Assembly: GCA_038502055.1 (NCBI GenBank)
Contig: JAXRKN010000043.1
Span: forward strand, 3,348,001-3,412,000
Reading direction: 5' to 3'
DNA from: Tanytarsus gracilentus
Lineage: Eukaryota > Arthropoda > Insecta > Diptera > Chironomidae
DNA: 64,000 nt
The translations under genes were made by a program, and so were the position numbers. Of this stretch, positions 26,701-38,928 are shown in pieces; position 1 is the stretch's first letter; each line of letters begins with the position of its first letter. Below the pieces are notes generated by a model. It did not search any database and had not been told where the DNA came from. It was given only the letters and a program-made list of their open reading frames with translations.

Positions 26701-29700
26701 CACTGATGCAATCGATCGAAAAATGAGAAGAAAACGAGGACTTTAATTGCCTTACTTTGCATGTAACAACGAAAAATTTTATGGCAAATCTTCTCTCTAA
26801 ATTAGAGAGTTGTTAAAAATTCCTTCGTAGAATGATGCCGTAAAAGAAAATTTTTAATAGCCTTTGATGTGTCTCGTAAAAATTAAAATATAAGATGAGA
26901 AGAATGACGAACATCTTAAGGCGCGATGTTTGGAAGATTTGCGATGAAAAATGCACTTAACTCATGCGTTTTTTATGTATGTGTGTTATGGGCTCATTAA
27001 TTATGTTGCAACAGTTCTGGGAAGTGACGTTCGGAGAGAGAAAAAAGGGGAAGGAATTGACGTGTGAGGAAATTGTGGTTAGGAACTGAACTGAGGTCAA
27101 TTTGTCGGGGAAATTTGAGATCAATTAATCATTTTTTGAGAAGGAGCATGTAACTTCAAAAATATTTTGTGTCAATTAATTAAATTACCATTCATATTCA
27201 AACTCCCGATTTTTACCGCACACATTTGCATGTGTCTCATTTTAATTAATTTGACGTTAATACTTTTTCGATAAAATCTCGCGTCCAACTGTCTTCGACT
27301 CTGACCCCAGCCAGAATTTATGCCATACACAGAAAAATTATGAAAATTTATGGAAATTCCGTCACGATTTCTTCTCAAATGGAAACAATATTGATGATGT
27401 CCATTCAAATATGGCAAAACGGTTGTTTAAAGGCTTTTATGTATTTTTTTAACATGCAGCTTACACCTGCAATAAAATAACTAATGACTTATCATTTACA
27501 CGAAATGCATTTCTTGCATAAATATTTAACTTTTACTGACGCTCCCTTAATGCAATGTCATGAACATTGTTGTGAGTGAAATTTGAAACAAAAGTGATGG
27601 ATGGAAGGTGATCGAGGGATGGGCGCAAAATGATTTTTTTATGACTTTCTGAATTAATCAAATTTTTTTTTATAAAATAAATTTTCAACCTAAAATTATT
27701 TTTTACTTTTCACCTGTTCCATTCTCGAATTTCTTCTTATCTTATAATTCATTCATAATGACATAATTTGTCGACGATCCCTTCCCTCATGTGCCGTGGA
27801 ATAAATTTATAAATTTTAATGCAACACCGGAGCATCTTTTTATGTGTCCATGCGATACGTCCATTGAATGCTGATAGCGGCAAATGACTTTCCGATGAAT
27901 TGATCTTTTGTTGGTTTTTAAAGTCACTACAGCAGCCAGCAACTCCTCTCGTTTTTCTTCTTATTTATGAAAAATGCTGAAATGTCCAAAAACCTGCTTT
28001 TTGTCTCTCGTTTAAACAAGAAAAGAACGCGCAGCAGATCAGGTTTGTTTAAGTCTAAATGCTTTGTTTTTATGCTTCTGATGTTAAAATCAAATTCTCG
28101 CACAACCGAATGTGTCTTAAATCTTTTCGAGCTATTTCATCGTGAACCTACCTCAATGTTTCAATCGAAACTCATAAAATTCTCTCCTAATGAGAACTTT
28201 ATTGGAAACTTAAAACAATAAATAAAAGTCACAAACGGTAATTTTAGGTTTCACAAAAAAATTCGGTGGGAAGATTTTTCAAAGGAGAAATTCCATTTAC
28301 GGATATGACACGTGCGATACGATAGAAAGGACTGAAGCATTAATTCTATCGATTTTTTTTACATTTTTTAACTATCAAATTACAATAATTTTATGCGGCC
28401 GAAATCTCAAACTTGTTTCTGCTATTTTTGGACAAATGATGATTATCACACGAATCAAAAATAAAAATTAATTAACCTGTCCGTAACCTCTTGCTTCGTC
28501 GATGGTGGGCATTTTTCAAAAATCGCATAATTTATGTGAGAGTTGAGAGAAAAATCATAAATTTAAGATGATAATTTAGAGAGTCTTGTTGAATTTTTAA
28601 TATTATTGAAATAAGTAAATTTATTTGATGTATTACAAAATCAAAATCTAAAGGTTCGAATCCTGGATATTAAAAATAACTCATTAGTGCTCATTACATT
28701 TTTAACTTTTTAATTTTTGTTTAATTCTTATTTTTCTGAGTAATACTGATTTATTAAATTTGCCTTGAAGGCACTGATGAAATCCAAAAAAAAAAATCTT
28801 ACATGAAGCTTAATTGTTTTTCTTTAATTTAAGACCTTTACTAGAATTTTACGTCGCCTCCTTCATGCTTAAAAATTGTGTTTTTTCTTGCTCCTAATTC
28901 TTATTTTTTTATAAATTTTAAAGCCGAGCCCTTCAACCCACTTCATTCTCATTAAAGTCCAACTTTCCTCTTCTCATGATCATTAAACCAGAAAATAAAA
29001 AGAAATGAGAAACAATTATCGACGTTTGAGTTATTACAAATATTTCAATTTCGATTTATTGATTTGTCGACGCATAAAAAAATTCTTCTCTTATTCAATA
29101 AATTTGAAGAATACGAAGAAAGTCTTCGGAGTGAGAAGTTAACAACAACTTGCTGATTGAATGCGTGCGCATTAAAAAATAAATTTGTTTCGATACTGAG
29201 AAAGGAAACAAATGAGATGATGAAAGAGTGCCAGCGGTTATTTGACCTTCTCAACTATCTCATCATCGATCGAACATTCATTGAGTGAGCAATAAAGAAA
29301 GTTGATTGTTGTAATCAAGAATTGAATAATGAGAAAGTGAAAAGTGAACGCGTATGACACTCGGTAGCTTTTTAACAATGACGGATCACTTGTCGGAAAA
29401 AATTTAATTGAATTAAAATATTCGTGCAAGAGTTGCCTCAAAATATTAGATTTGTTGACGATATTTTTGTTGACAACTTTTATTCTAAAAAATTCTAATT
29501 TAGTGTCAACAAAAAAGTTCTTCAGCTTAAACTTAAAAATAACTTAATTTTATGCATTTAAATGATTAATGAAGCTCTAAAAAATATTTTTCAAGAACTA
29601 CAAATTTTTTAATTTCTCTTCATTTCATTAATGCTGTGCGTCGGAGAGAATTCATAATTCATTAGAGATATGAATAGCTTTGCCACCATAGCGATAATTG

Positions 29701-32700
29701 ATCATCTCGGCTGGAAAAAAGAGTTGAGAACACTGACTGATGCTAAACGGCTTTGAAGTTCTCGAGAATTTTTTAACGTTCAGTGTGGATTGAGATGAGT
29801 GCGAAAATATTTTGAGCTGAGTGAAAAATATCTTTAAAGTTATTTTCAATTTGAAGGTCAGAAACTTAATAATATTTTTACAGTTTCTGAAATTTTAAAA
29901 TCCGTTAAATTTCTTTTCCCACCAAGCAATTAAAAAATTTCATGATTAAATTTCCCATAAATTCTCAATCAATCGTGATTGCCATAAAAAGCGAAATGAA
30001 ACATCATAATTGAAAGAACTTGCAACAAATTCATTCATTGATCATCGCAGTATAAATTTACCGGGCAATTTGAATAAGATTTGCTTGGGAGATTATTTGA
30101 ATCCGATGCTGATGGAAATATATTGAATGCTTTTTGTATATATTCAAATATTTTTTATCTATCTATCTTACAAGATTTCATCTCTCGATCGCCTGTGGCA
30201 TGGCAAAAAAGAACACATACAAAGTTAATGATCGAGGAAATTGTTATTGCGATCCACAAAGACTTTTTCAAATAAATTTTCAACTCTCGTTAAAAAAATC
30301 CGCCTGAAGGAAATTTAAATGATCGTAAAAAAATCTGCACACAGATTTCTCAATTCATTTTCCAAATGGTAATCGGCAGCAGCTTCGAAATGACTTGAAG
30401 CTGTCAGTTTTCGACACATGAATTGAGATTTGCCGAAACACCAACAGAACCGTGAAGTGCTTGTGATTTATTTTGAGTATCAATCATGAAAATATGCTTA
30501 ATGTATTCAGCGGATAAATTCGAGTTAATAATTTTGGTTTGTGCTTTTTGGAAGTAAACGGTTTAAAATCCATCAAAAATTAGTAAGAAAAAGTTGATAA
30601 AGATTTATTTAAAAATGAAGTTTTGAGGTTCGAATCCTAGAAATTTAATAACCGAAAAAATTGTTCGAGATTTAAACAAGTGATTTTTTTTTGCAACCTA
30701 TAAAAAATTAAACGAAGATTTAAAAATTATCAAAACATTTTGTCATCTCCACCCATTGAGGAAGACACTTTAAAACTTTTTTCAGTCCTTCTCACTCTCC
30801 AGTAACATTGAAAAAGAATAAGAAGAGGCGGTGTTTATTCTCAAAAAACGAGGCAGCCAAAAAAGAGTGATTTTAAATGTCTAAATATTTTGATTAAAAC
30901 GCGCAAGAGAAAGCATAAAATTATAATTTTTCTTTCTCGCGCCCGATGAGTTCTCATTGTAGTCAAATTAAGTTGATCTTCAAGATCTTATGCAATGATG
31001 GATTTTCGAGGTCAAGGAACTTTAAATCGAGTAAAAAAGAGTGAGAGAAAAAGAATAATAGAAAATATTTTCGACCCCTAACTGTTTTGATAGACAGTTG
31101 TTGGTTGTTGTCAATTCCTGTGAATATTAGGTACAATAAAACATATCCACCCTCTTCCTGTGCCATAAAAAATTATTTGTAATACTTGGTGACCGAAAAA
31201 TGGTCAATTACTTACTATGTAATAGGGCAAGCTGCCGCTATAAATTAAATAGCACAAAATGCGTTTAATTAAGTTTTAATGCTCTTTTTTAGCAACTGTC
31301 TCTCCCTCGCTGAGTGGGAAATTCTTACATTTATAATTAATTTTTTCATTCTGTTTGTTGATTACACTCTTTAACTTGTGTATGAACAACATTTTTCTTG
31401 CTCGCAATCTGCATTTGTAAATAAATTATTAGAGTTAATGAGAATTGTTGAACATTCTAGAAATTGAGGCTATCGAGATTGAAAGATTTTTTATCGAGAA
31501 AATCATTTTTATTAATTAACCTAAAATTAAGAGTATTACAAAATTAATCACTAGCGGAGCTATAAAAATTTTGATTTATTTTTTGAAGTTCTCAACCCTT
31601 GTTCAAAGTAGTGAATTATTTTTTGTGATTATTTTCACACTGAATTTCAAACACTTTTCGAGTGTTCATTTAACAAAAAAATGTGATGCCTTAATTTGAT
31701 ATAAAAGCACTCAACATTTGAATTGGTAAAACACTCTCTGATTAATAAAGTCATGATCGCATCAAAGGAATTTATTAAAAGGTGATGATGGGGTTAAGTT
31801 CAATGAACTACTTTTCATAAACATTTCTCTTGTTCTCTTGCGTCACTCATTGTCGATAGACTCCACAAAAACCATTTATGGCACATGCTATAAAAATACA
31901 ATTTCGGTTGAGGACTTACTCGCTCAATCTTAATGGCACTCCAACCGTGAATCTAAAGTATTTAACCGAAAAAGTCTATGAATCATCATCATCAGCATAA
32001 AATCTAGCATTAAAATTATGTTGAACGATCGTCGATTAACTCTCGAGCATCTTTGAAAAAATCGAGAAAAATTTAATTTGAAGTGAGAAATTGTGAAAAA
32101 AACTCGATAATTCGGTGATTAATCGGTAAAAAATGGAAATCAAAGGCTTTAATTTTGAAAACGATAAAATTGCGTAAAAAATCAAAAAATGTTGAATTTC
32201 TTCAAAAAAATATATAACTAAGCTATTGTTTTACAAATTTTCATATTTAAGGATTCGAATCTTTTTCTATTTATTGAACAATTTTTGTCTCATGAAACTT
32301 TTTCTTGCCTTTTTTAACTCAACAAAAACCAATTTTTATAGTAAAATTTTACAACTTTTCACATGCAGTTGCTTTTATTATTCTTTCATTCTCTTTTAAT
32401 ACCAATTTAATCGTCATCATGATCATTCCAAACCACACACAGCAGCATATAAAGAAAATATTATGAATTAAACTTTTTTCTCATTTTAATATTTTTTTCT
32501 TTTGAATTGAATGAAATTCATTTATTTTTACTCTTTGCTGGCAGCATCTACAACAACAAAAATTAAGTCAAGTGGTGGTGGGCAAAAAATGAATAAAGAG
32601 TTTAATAATTTTTTTTAAAGAGATGAAACTCATCATCATAAAAATGCAATTGAAGATATTTGTGACGAGGGCTGGAAACTTTGAAGATTTTTTTAAAAAT

Positions 32701-35700
32701 GATTTTAAGAAGTCAAAAATTTCAGAGTGTCCCATCTCAATTATTTTCCCTATATCTCGTTCTCTTTTTATTATATGCCGGCCTGCGGTTATGTTAAGTT
32801 ATTAAAGATGGATTAATTTCATTTCTTTTCATCGTGCGTACTCATTTTCATCATATGTGCGTACTTATCCGATCATGTTGAAATAAAATTCATATAAAAA
32901 TAATTTTCTCTTCTGGAGGAAGAAGCCATTAATTATTGGCTCTTTAAATGCAATCATAAATCACTGAATGGGAGAATTTTCTATGCGTGTGACAAAAGAG
33001 CAATTACTCACACTCACTCCTTAAATGGCAGCAATGACTTTGCATCTTTAACCCACCAAAAAAATGAAAGAGTTCTTTATTAATTTTAACCCGGTGCCTT
33101 GTTAACGCACACGATTTAAGAAAGAAAAATTTTAAGCCGATTAGAGGTGAAAGAAATTCTCACACAAAATCTACAAATTTGACTTTTCAACATTTCAATA
33201 ATTTAATGAATTCTTGTTGAGGGGAAAGCGAGAAATTTAATTAAAATATCTTCACTTTTGGGAATTAGAAATGAAAATTAAGAAATTAAAACCTCCCAAA
33301 AAATCAGCCATTCGAGACCGTAATGCAGTATTGAGACACCTGAAGAGAATTTTGTGTGCTCATGATTTATTACAAAAATTTTAACTGCTTTTGATCGTGA
33401 TAAGCAGAATTTTATAGAATTTCTTTGAGTTAATTTTTTTGCCTATCTTAAAATGACTAAAAATTTAAAACTCTTAAAATGCATTGAAAAAAAAGATTGC
33501 TTAAAAAATCTATTAGAGGTTCGAATCCTTAAAATTCAAATTAATTCTTCGCATGAAAAGTGTTTCCAATTTTTTTTTCCTAAACAAAAAAATTTTCGGT
33601 CTCTAAAAGTCAAATCGACGATAAAATCCACAATCTAAAGGAATTAATTCAAGTTACATAATTTCCAAAACGATCCCTCATTTATAAAATGACCGCTCTT
33701 GGTCTCAACACCGCTCATGCGACTGAAATTAAGCAACCATAAAATCATAACATTTTCTCTCCCTCTCTCAATGTCTATCGACACCGTATGTTTCCAGATA
33801 GCGAGACGTACTGGTTAGTTAATGAACATTTAATGTGGCTTGTGTGCGCTCACTCTCCACGCACCTGCACTCGTTCCTTTTTGTTCTATTTCCCTTTTTT
33901 GCTCTCGATCTCTTCCACATCAGCAGAAATTTAATTTAATGTGACTTACAGTCGAGACTTGAGAGGGAGAAAAATTCACTGTAATTCTTCAAATTACTCA
34001 AGTGTGTTAATTAAATCCATTTTTATTCGTGAAAATTTCCAAAAAAAAGTTGTCCATTCATGGATCATTAACTCGCATCACAGTGCAACTAATTAATGAA
34101 GAATACTCACTAAATTGGATGAGCTCACTCAACAAAATTGAGAGAATAAAAATTATGTTGACAAATTTTTACGAGAACTCGAGTAATTAATTTTTTATTC
34201 CCAATTTGACGATATTTCAACTAACGCCAAGCCACCTACGTCGATTGATGATAAAATTTTGAATTTCAGTAATGAGTGAATGAGTAAAATTGCAATAATT
34301 CTTAAAAAGTCACAAAAATTTAATTATTTTTCGTTTCTTTTATTACAGTAAATTGCGTTCCATTAGCAAAAAGCGAAGAGGATAGTTACGACTATCAGGA
34401 GGACCCTAAAGATGACTCACTGACGTATGACGACGATGACTTCGAGGAGGATGACAAAAGAGCTTCATCGACGCAGGGAAGTCCGACGGAAGATAAGGAT
34501 TATATAACTGAAAGTTATGTCGAAATTGTGGAAATTGGTTCTTCCATCACTTTAAAGTGTAAGGGAGTTGACTTTGATAAGGAGACTCTCTACATGTGGT
34601 TCAATGATACGAACATTATTGTGCAAGGAAAGACAATTCGAGGCGACAGAGGAATCATATTTGACCAGGTCGATGGATCAATCACAATCAAGAACATTCA
34701 ATCGACAGACGATGGAAAATATCGATGCAGAGCATTCACGAAAAAGAGTCGATATGAAACCAACATTGAACTCGAAGTGACTGGACCTCCATCACAAATA
34801 AGTATCGGTCACAATCAAGGCAGCAAGCCCGACATCGCAAATCAAACAATTTCCTACAAAGTCGGCGAGAAAGATCTCAGATTTAAGTGCAATCCAGGAA
34901 ACTCACGTCCAGCAGTTAAAGTCACTTGGAATCACAATGGCAACGTAATTGAGCCATCGAAAGATCACGACATCAGCATCGATCAAAGTTTGCTCTTCTT
35001 CAAAACACTTCACGCTAAGCATGCCGGCAAGTACGAGTGCGATGCATCAAATGACCGCGGAAATATTAAGGCATACTTTGAACTCGACGTACAATGTAAG
35101 TGAAAACTTTTTTATGACATTTATTTTGTATTTAAAATGCTTTCTTACTTTTTAGACGCTCCATTCTTTAAAGATCGTCATCATAAATTCTTCAATGCTG
35201 AAATTGGATCCGATGCCGAAGTTTATTGCCTCTATAGATCATCGCCAGCAACAAAGTCCGTTAAATGGTTCAAGGGTTCAGTTATTATTAATGAGAGCGA
35301 TAAATATTCAGTGTCAAATGATGAGAAAGAACATCACGAAAGAACAAAGTTGATGATCAAAAATGTTGTGCCTGAAGATTTAACCAAATACTCGTGCGAA
35401 GTTCAAGTGAGTTGGATAATTAATTAAATAAAATTTGAAATTTAAAAAACCGTTAAATATTTTTAAAGCTAAATTATATGAAATTCAAGAATTAAAAAAC
35501 CGTTAAATAATATTTTAAAAATTAACTTTTTCAATTCTAATTAAAGAATGATTTGGGCACGAAACGAGAAAATATAACACTCGGTCTAGTGCCAGCGCCA
35601 CCCAAATATGAGGGCTTCAAGTACATCAACGGCGTTCTCTTCACCGATTGGATTGTCAAGAGTCATCAGGAATTGATGAGCATGCAGATTCTATTCCGCA

Positions 35701-37332
35701 ACAAAGAGGTAAGTCATGTCGAAAGCATTTTCAATTGATTCACGATTGAAGAATGGAAAAAAGCCGTAATGGCTTAATTGTACATGATCGAGCATCTGTT
35801 TTTAAAATTACCGGATGAAATCATCTTTTTTCTTCTCTCTTTTTGCATCACAGAATGTGTGGAACACCACGGACGCACAAATTACAAATAAGAATAAAAT
35901 TCAACATCGACATGGTGAATGGAGGTAAGAGTGGACTTTCATGTACATTTACATTGTCGCATGCAATTAATTTTGAAGAATAGTAAAATGTGAACATTAG
36001 TTGCTTTAGTATGATAGAAAAAAGTTTTACAGTTCAATGAAGATGATTTAATTAAAATTTGAATCAATCTGAGTGAAAATGTGATAAATTTATAAAAATA
36101 TAAAAAAATTATTTTTCTGGACTAACAAAATTTTTACTCGAAATCTTTCATTTATGATTGATTTGTTAGGGGAATTTTTAATTAATAATGGTCAGGCTTT
36201 AATGATTTTTTTTATTATTATTTTTGTAGGGTGCAAGGATCGATCAATTTAGACGCTGGTGATTGGCAAATTTCCGGTCGTGCCAAGAACACTGAAGGAT
36301 GGTCGGACGATGGCGAAACTGCACATCTTAAACTTCCAAAAGGTAATTTGTTAAACCTATTCTCACCTATTTGCTGATCCTTGTCCTTTCTTTGTTATGT
36401 TGGAATTTATCTGAATTTGAAATTGCGTTTTATGTTTGACAATTTTTTCAACAAAAAGTTAATAATTTTTTGATTTTTGAACTTTTCCTCTCCCTTTTTT
36501 CCTCCCACCAAGAAGTTTTTTGTCTCCACGAAAAACGAGAATTTTTTAAACACAATTTTTACTCTCTGTAGCTTTTACTCCCGAACCGCCTCAAGTTACA
36601 ACTTTAGGTAATAAATTTGGTGATGTTGTAAATATTTGTCAAAGTTTGCAAACTTTTTTAAAAATCGTTTTTGCTCTAATTATTTTTGTAAAATTAAAAC
36701 ATAATTTTCTCAGCAAGCAAAAATTTTAATTAAACTTCAAAAGTCCTAAATAACGGATTTTTTTTGCTCGTTGGGATTTGTCAAATTTTTATGCTTGTGC
36801 CATGTTCAAAATTTCATACGCAAATTGAGAAATATTTCTTTTTTAATCAATTACTCAACGGTCATCATCAGCATCTGATCTGTGTGAATTGAAAACAAAT
36901 TGGAGTGACTTAATTTTAATTGTTGCGACAGTTGAATGCTTTTTTGGAATTGTTCATTAATTTCTTTAAGTGGCGGCTGAAGTTCTTTTATCTTTCGAAC
37001 TAATTACACTGCCATTAATTTTTATCTATAAGTTAATTAACTCATTTTGATGAAAACACACAAAAACACCAAATTTATTCTTTGAAAATGCACAAACACA
37101 CGCACATCCACATGCCATACTGCACATCATCCTTCTCTATCTCTCTCCAACTTCTATGACGAACAAAAATTCCATTCTCTTAATTTAAATTCATTAAGAT
37201 TTATTAATTAAAGAAAATTACTTTTTCTTTTTAGATGAAATTGAGTCAGGAAAGTCAACGAGTGCGGCATCGAGCGTGACATCAACCGTTTGTGGTCTAG
37301 TAGCTATGTTAATTGCACGCTATTTTGTTTAG
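4343..37332 (+). CDS. GPI-anchored Ig-superfamily adhesion protein (3 Ig + FN3-like; Wrapper/Klingon-type architecture)
   Basis: Eight coding exons join in frame to 511 residues: 4343-4400, 34349-35095, 35156-35406, 35547-35708, 35854-35924, 36230-36342, 36572-36607 and 37235-37332. Exon 1 encodes only the signal peptide (MDRKILFLFFGLIVLI...) with a good ATG context, CAGCCATGG. A very acidic linker (residues about 29-75) follows. Three Ig domains have cysteine pairs C90-C146, C200-C250 and C293-C349, each with the DxGxYxC or xYxC pattern. A region of about 100 residues resembles a fibronectin III fold. The end is a Ser/Thr-rich stretch and a terminal hydrophobic segment (STVCGLVAMLIARYFV), as in a GPI-attachment signal. 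The 3 Ig + FN3 + GPI layout is that of insect Wrapper and Klingon, glial and neuronal adhesion proteins. The precise orthologue is not certain. Exon 7 is a 36-nt symmetric microexon. Intron 1 is 29.9 kb, far longer than any other intron here. Confidence 0.9.
7121..7215. mobile_element. Short inverted-repeat element with perfect 16-bp ends (MITE-like)
   Basis: The left end AAGGGGTGGAAACTCG (7121-7136) and right end CGAGTTTCCACCCCTT (7200-7215) are perfect inverted repeats around an AT-rich 63-bp centre. It is the best preserved member of a dispersed family in this window with ends near AAGGRGTGGAMACT. No coding capacity and no clear target-site duplication are seen. Confidence 0.6.
10949..11051. 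mobile_element. MITE-like inverted-repeat element
   Basis: The left end AAGGAGTGGAAACT (10949-10962) faces a right end reading, on the minus strand, AAGAGGTGGACAC (from 11051). The centre is very AT-rich. It belongs to the same family as 7121-7215 but has more diverged ends. Confidence 0.45.
11694..11766 (+). repeat. Poly-T tract (about 70 bp, nearly pure)
   Basis: Nearly pure T from 11694 to 11766, interrupted by two G and two C bases. It could be the reverse-strand poly(A) tail of an old retroposed element, but no coding or SINE body is evident on either side. Apparent reading frames here are poly-Phe or poly-Lys artefacts. Exact length is liable to assembly error. Confidence 0.85.
13323..13400. 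mobile_element. MITE-like inverted-repeat element
   Basis: The left end AAGGAGTGGAAACTGAA (from 13323) pairs with a right end that reads AAGGGGTGGACACTCAA on the minus strand (from 13400), 14 of 17 matching. The total is 78 bp with an AT-rich centre. Confidence 0.5.
16821..16970. repeat. AT-rich direct repeat of about 67 bp, nearly two copies
   Basis: The stretch TTAATCTTAGGATTTAAAAT begins at 16821 and again at 16888. Within each unit the hexamer family ATCTTA/AATCTT and its complement recur (TTAAATCTTGAGATTTAA), so the unit is also internally palindromic. It sits inside a loosely paired GGATGGAA ... TGTCCAACC frame (16783-16984), possibly another inverted-repeat element. Confidence 0.55.
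18066..18173. mobile_element. MITE-like inverted-repeat element
   Basis: The left end AAGGGGAGGGACAC (18066-18079) faces a right end that reads AAGAGGAGGACAC on the minus strand (from 18173). The centre is A/T runs. It is a member of the AAGGRGTGGAMACT family. Confidence 0.45.
20227..20237 (+). repeat. Dispersed GGTTCGAATCC motif, copy 1
   Basis: An exact 11-base match to the tRNA B-box/T-arm core. Other exact copies are at 28653, 30627, 33518 and, inverted, 15170-15180. No acceptor stem, anticodon arm or A-box is seen, so this is not a tRNA gene. Confidence 0.5.
24577..24596. repeat. GT microsatellite, ten units
   Basis: A run of ten GT dinucleotides, preceded by GCAGC and followed by TCTGG, in intron 1 of the adhesion gene. 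Confidence 0.9.
26335..26444. mobile_element. MITE-like inverted-repeat element
   Basis: The left end TAGGGATGAAAACTTTC (from 26335) faces a right end that reads AAGGGATGGAAAATTTT on the minus strand (from 26444). Pairing continues weakly into an AT-rich centre. Confidence 0.45.
28653..28663 (+). repeat. Dispersed GGTTCGAATCC motif, copy 2
   Basis: An exact copy of the 11-mer, preceded by an ATTACAAAAT stretch as at 20227. Flanks are AT-rich and do not fold as a tRNA. Confidence 0.5.
30627..30637 (+). repeat. Dispersed GGTTCGAATCC motif, copy 3
   Basis: An exact copy, followed by TAGAAATTTAATAA, which resembles the sequence after the other copies (C-T-x-x-A-A-A-T-T-T). Confidence 0.5.
32668..32738. 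mobile_element. MITE-like inverted-repeat element, diverged
   Basis: The left end GAGGGCTGGAAACTTTGAA (from 32668) faces a minus-strand right end GAGATGGGACACTCTGAA (from 32738). The similarity is partial, so membership in the family is tentative. Confidence 0.3.
33518..33528 (+). repeat. Dispersed GGTTCGAATCC motif, copy 4
   Basis: An exact copy in the last kilobase of intron 1, followed by TTAAAATTCAAATT. Confidence 0.5.
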
Positions 37333-38928
37333 ATGATGAGAATATTTGAAGAAGTATGAGTTAAGTGAAAATTAGGCGATTGAATGAATTTTTTAAGTTG
37401 ACAAAAAAAATTCTTCTATTCAAAGAATTAAAAAAGCTTTTACTCCATTTATTAAACTAAAATCTGCCTTGCGAATTGTTTTGAGTTGGATTAAATTGAA
37501 AAACATCAACCAACTCAAATCTAACTCCAAAAATTTGATATCAAATTCCAAAACATTCTTAGAAATTTAACAAATATAAAGTCAAGAATTGTGTTCAAAG
37601 TTTTTGCAAGGACTGGGGTTAAAAAATCATTATTAGAAGAAATTAAAGCTTTCCTGTGAGATGTATGGAAGAAAAGTTTTTGAATATTCAACATATGAAA
37701 TAAAAAAAGAAAAATATTTTAATTAAATGTCTACATGTTAGCGATTATATGAGAAAATCCAATCTATATAATGCCTTAAACTCACCACAATGTTAAACCA
37801 AATAAAATAGCGATGAAAGTATTTTCCTTCCTAAAATTTGCTTAAATTATAACCAAAATGTAAAAAAAAATCTTAGAATCGCATTGGGGAAATTTTTTAA
37901 AGTCCCAAAAAATTTGCTTAATTAAAACAAAAATTAAATTTTGAAATTTTTTATTTTCCGCCCGATTTTCAAAATTACATAAAAACACTCATTAAGGAAG
38001 TGAAAATCTTCCTTTGTGGCTGTTTCAAGTTCTATAAAAAAACGCTAATAAATAAGGAGGGATTAAAAATGTTGATTAAGGCTTAATTTAAAAACTAATT
38101 CAATTTTATAAAAAAAAACATCAGAAATTTTAATTTTTAGCAGAGAGCGTATGTGAATAGTGTAGCATTGACTTTATTTTATTTTTAAATCCATGATAAC
38201 TGATGATTTGTTGTGCCTTGAAAGAAGGTTCGCAAAAAATATTCTTTCAATGAAATTTGTATAAAAATATGTAGAAAATTTAACGGACTTTATGCAACAA
38301 AAAATCAAATTTTTCAATTTTTATCGCTAGACTTGGCAAAGTTCGTTAAAATTGCTGTTGGCACTAAAAAACTAAATGACAAATCTGCACTTAATCAGCG
38401 TCCATCTTTCACGTTCATTCATATAATCCGTATTCATGACAGTAAGTGAGTAAGAAATTCCCTTTTAGTAAAATTCACTCGCCATAGCTATGTTAAAAAA
38501 ATAGAACTATCTTTAAAAAGAGCAAAAGTGTACTTTTAATTAATCAGTCTGAATCTCATGACGCATAAAAAAATAGAAACTGAAATAACACTGAAAAAAA
38601 TTTAATTTTTATGCTTTACGATATGTAAAATTTAAGAGAATGATAATAAAAATTGAAGAACGATAAAAACTACGAAAAGAAAAAAATTGTTTGATTTTTG
38701 CGCTAAAATGTGAGTTGCTCGGCTCTGAAAGTAAAAATCTAAAGTTAAAAAATTACAACTATATTTAAGCGTATTTTGTTCTATCTAGGATTTGGGATCA
38801 GTCATATTTAAATTTCTTAAAATTATTTTTAAATGAGTTTCCTTATTTAAAATTCAAAAATCTTCAATTAGAATGAAATTTTTGTTTTGGGTGGTTGATG
38901 AAGAAATTCAGAGAGATTTAATTATTCT
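37333..38928. other. Convergent 3' region between the adhesion gene and the protease homolog
   Basis: This is AT-rich and has no open frame with coding character. It should hold the 3' UTRs of both convergent genes. AATAAA hexamers on the plus strand near 37.70 and 37.80 kb are candidate poly(A) signals for the adhesion gene. No repeat or RNA gene is recognised. Confidence 0.6.

Larger units (their letters stand above)
4401..34348 (+). other. Giant first intron of the adhesion gene
   Basis: This intron runs from a GTAAGT donor to a pyrimidine-rich TTACAG acceptor and separates the signal-peptide exon from the Ig domains. I found no convincing nested gene; open frames are short and without domains. 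It contains AT-rich inverted-repeat elements, five exact copies of GGTTCGAATCC, a poly-T tract, a short direct repeat and a GT microsatellite, listed separately. Long first introns of this kind commonly hold enhancers for neural genes, but no particular enhancer can be named from sequence alone. Some stretches are less AT-rich than the rest, for example around 14.3-14.7 kb and 23.8-24.1 kb. Confidence 0.8.
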
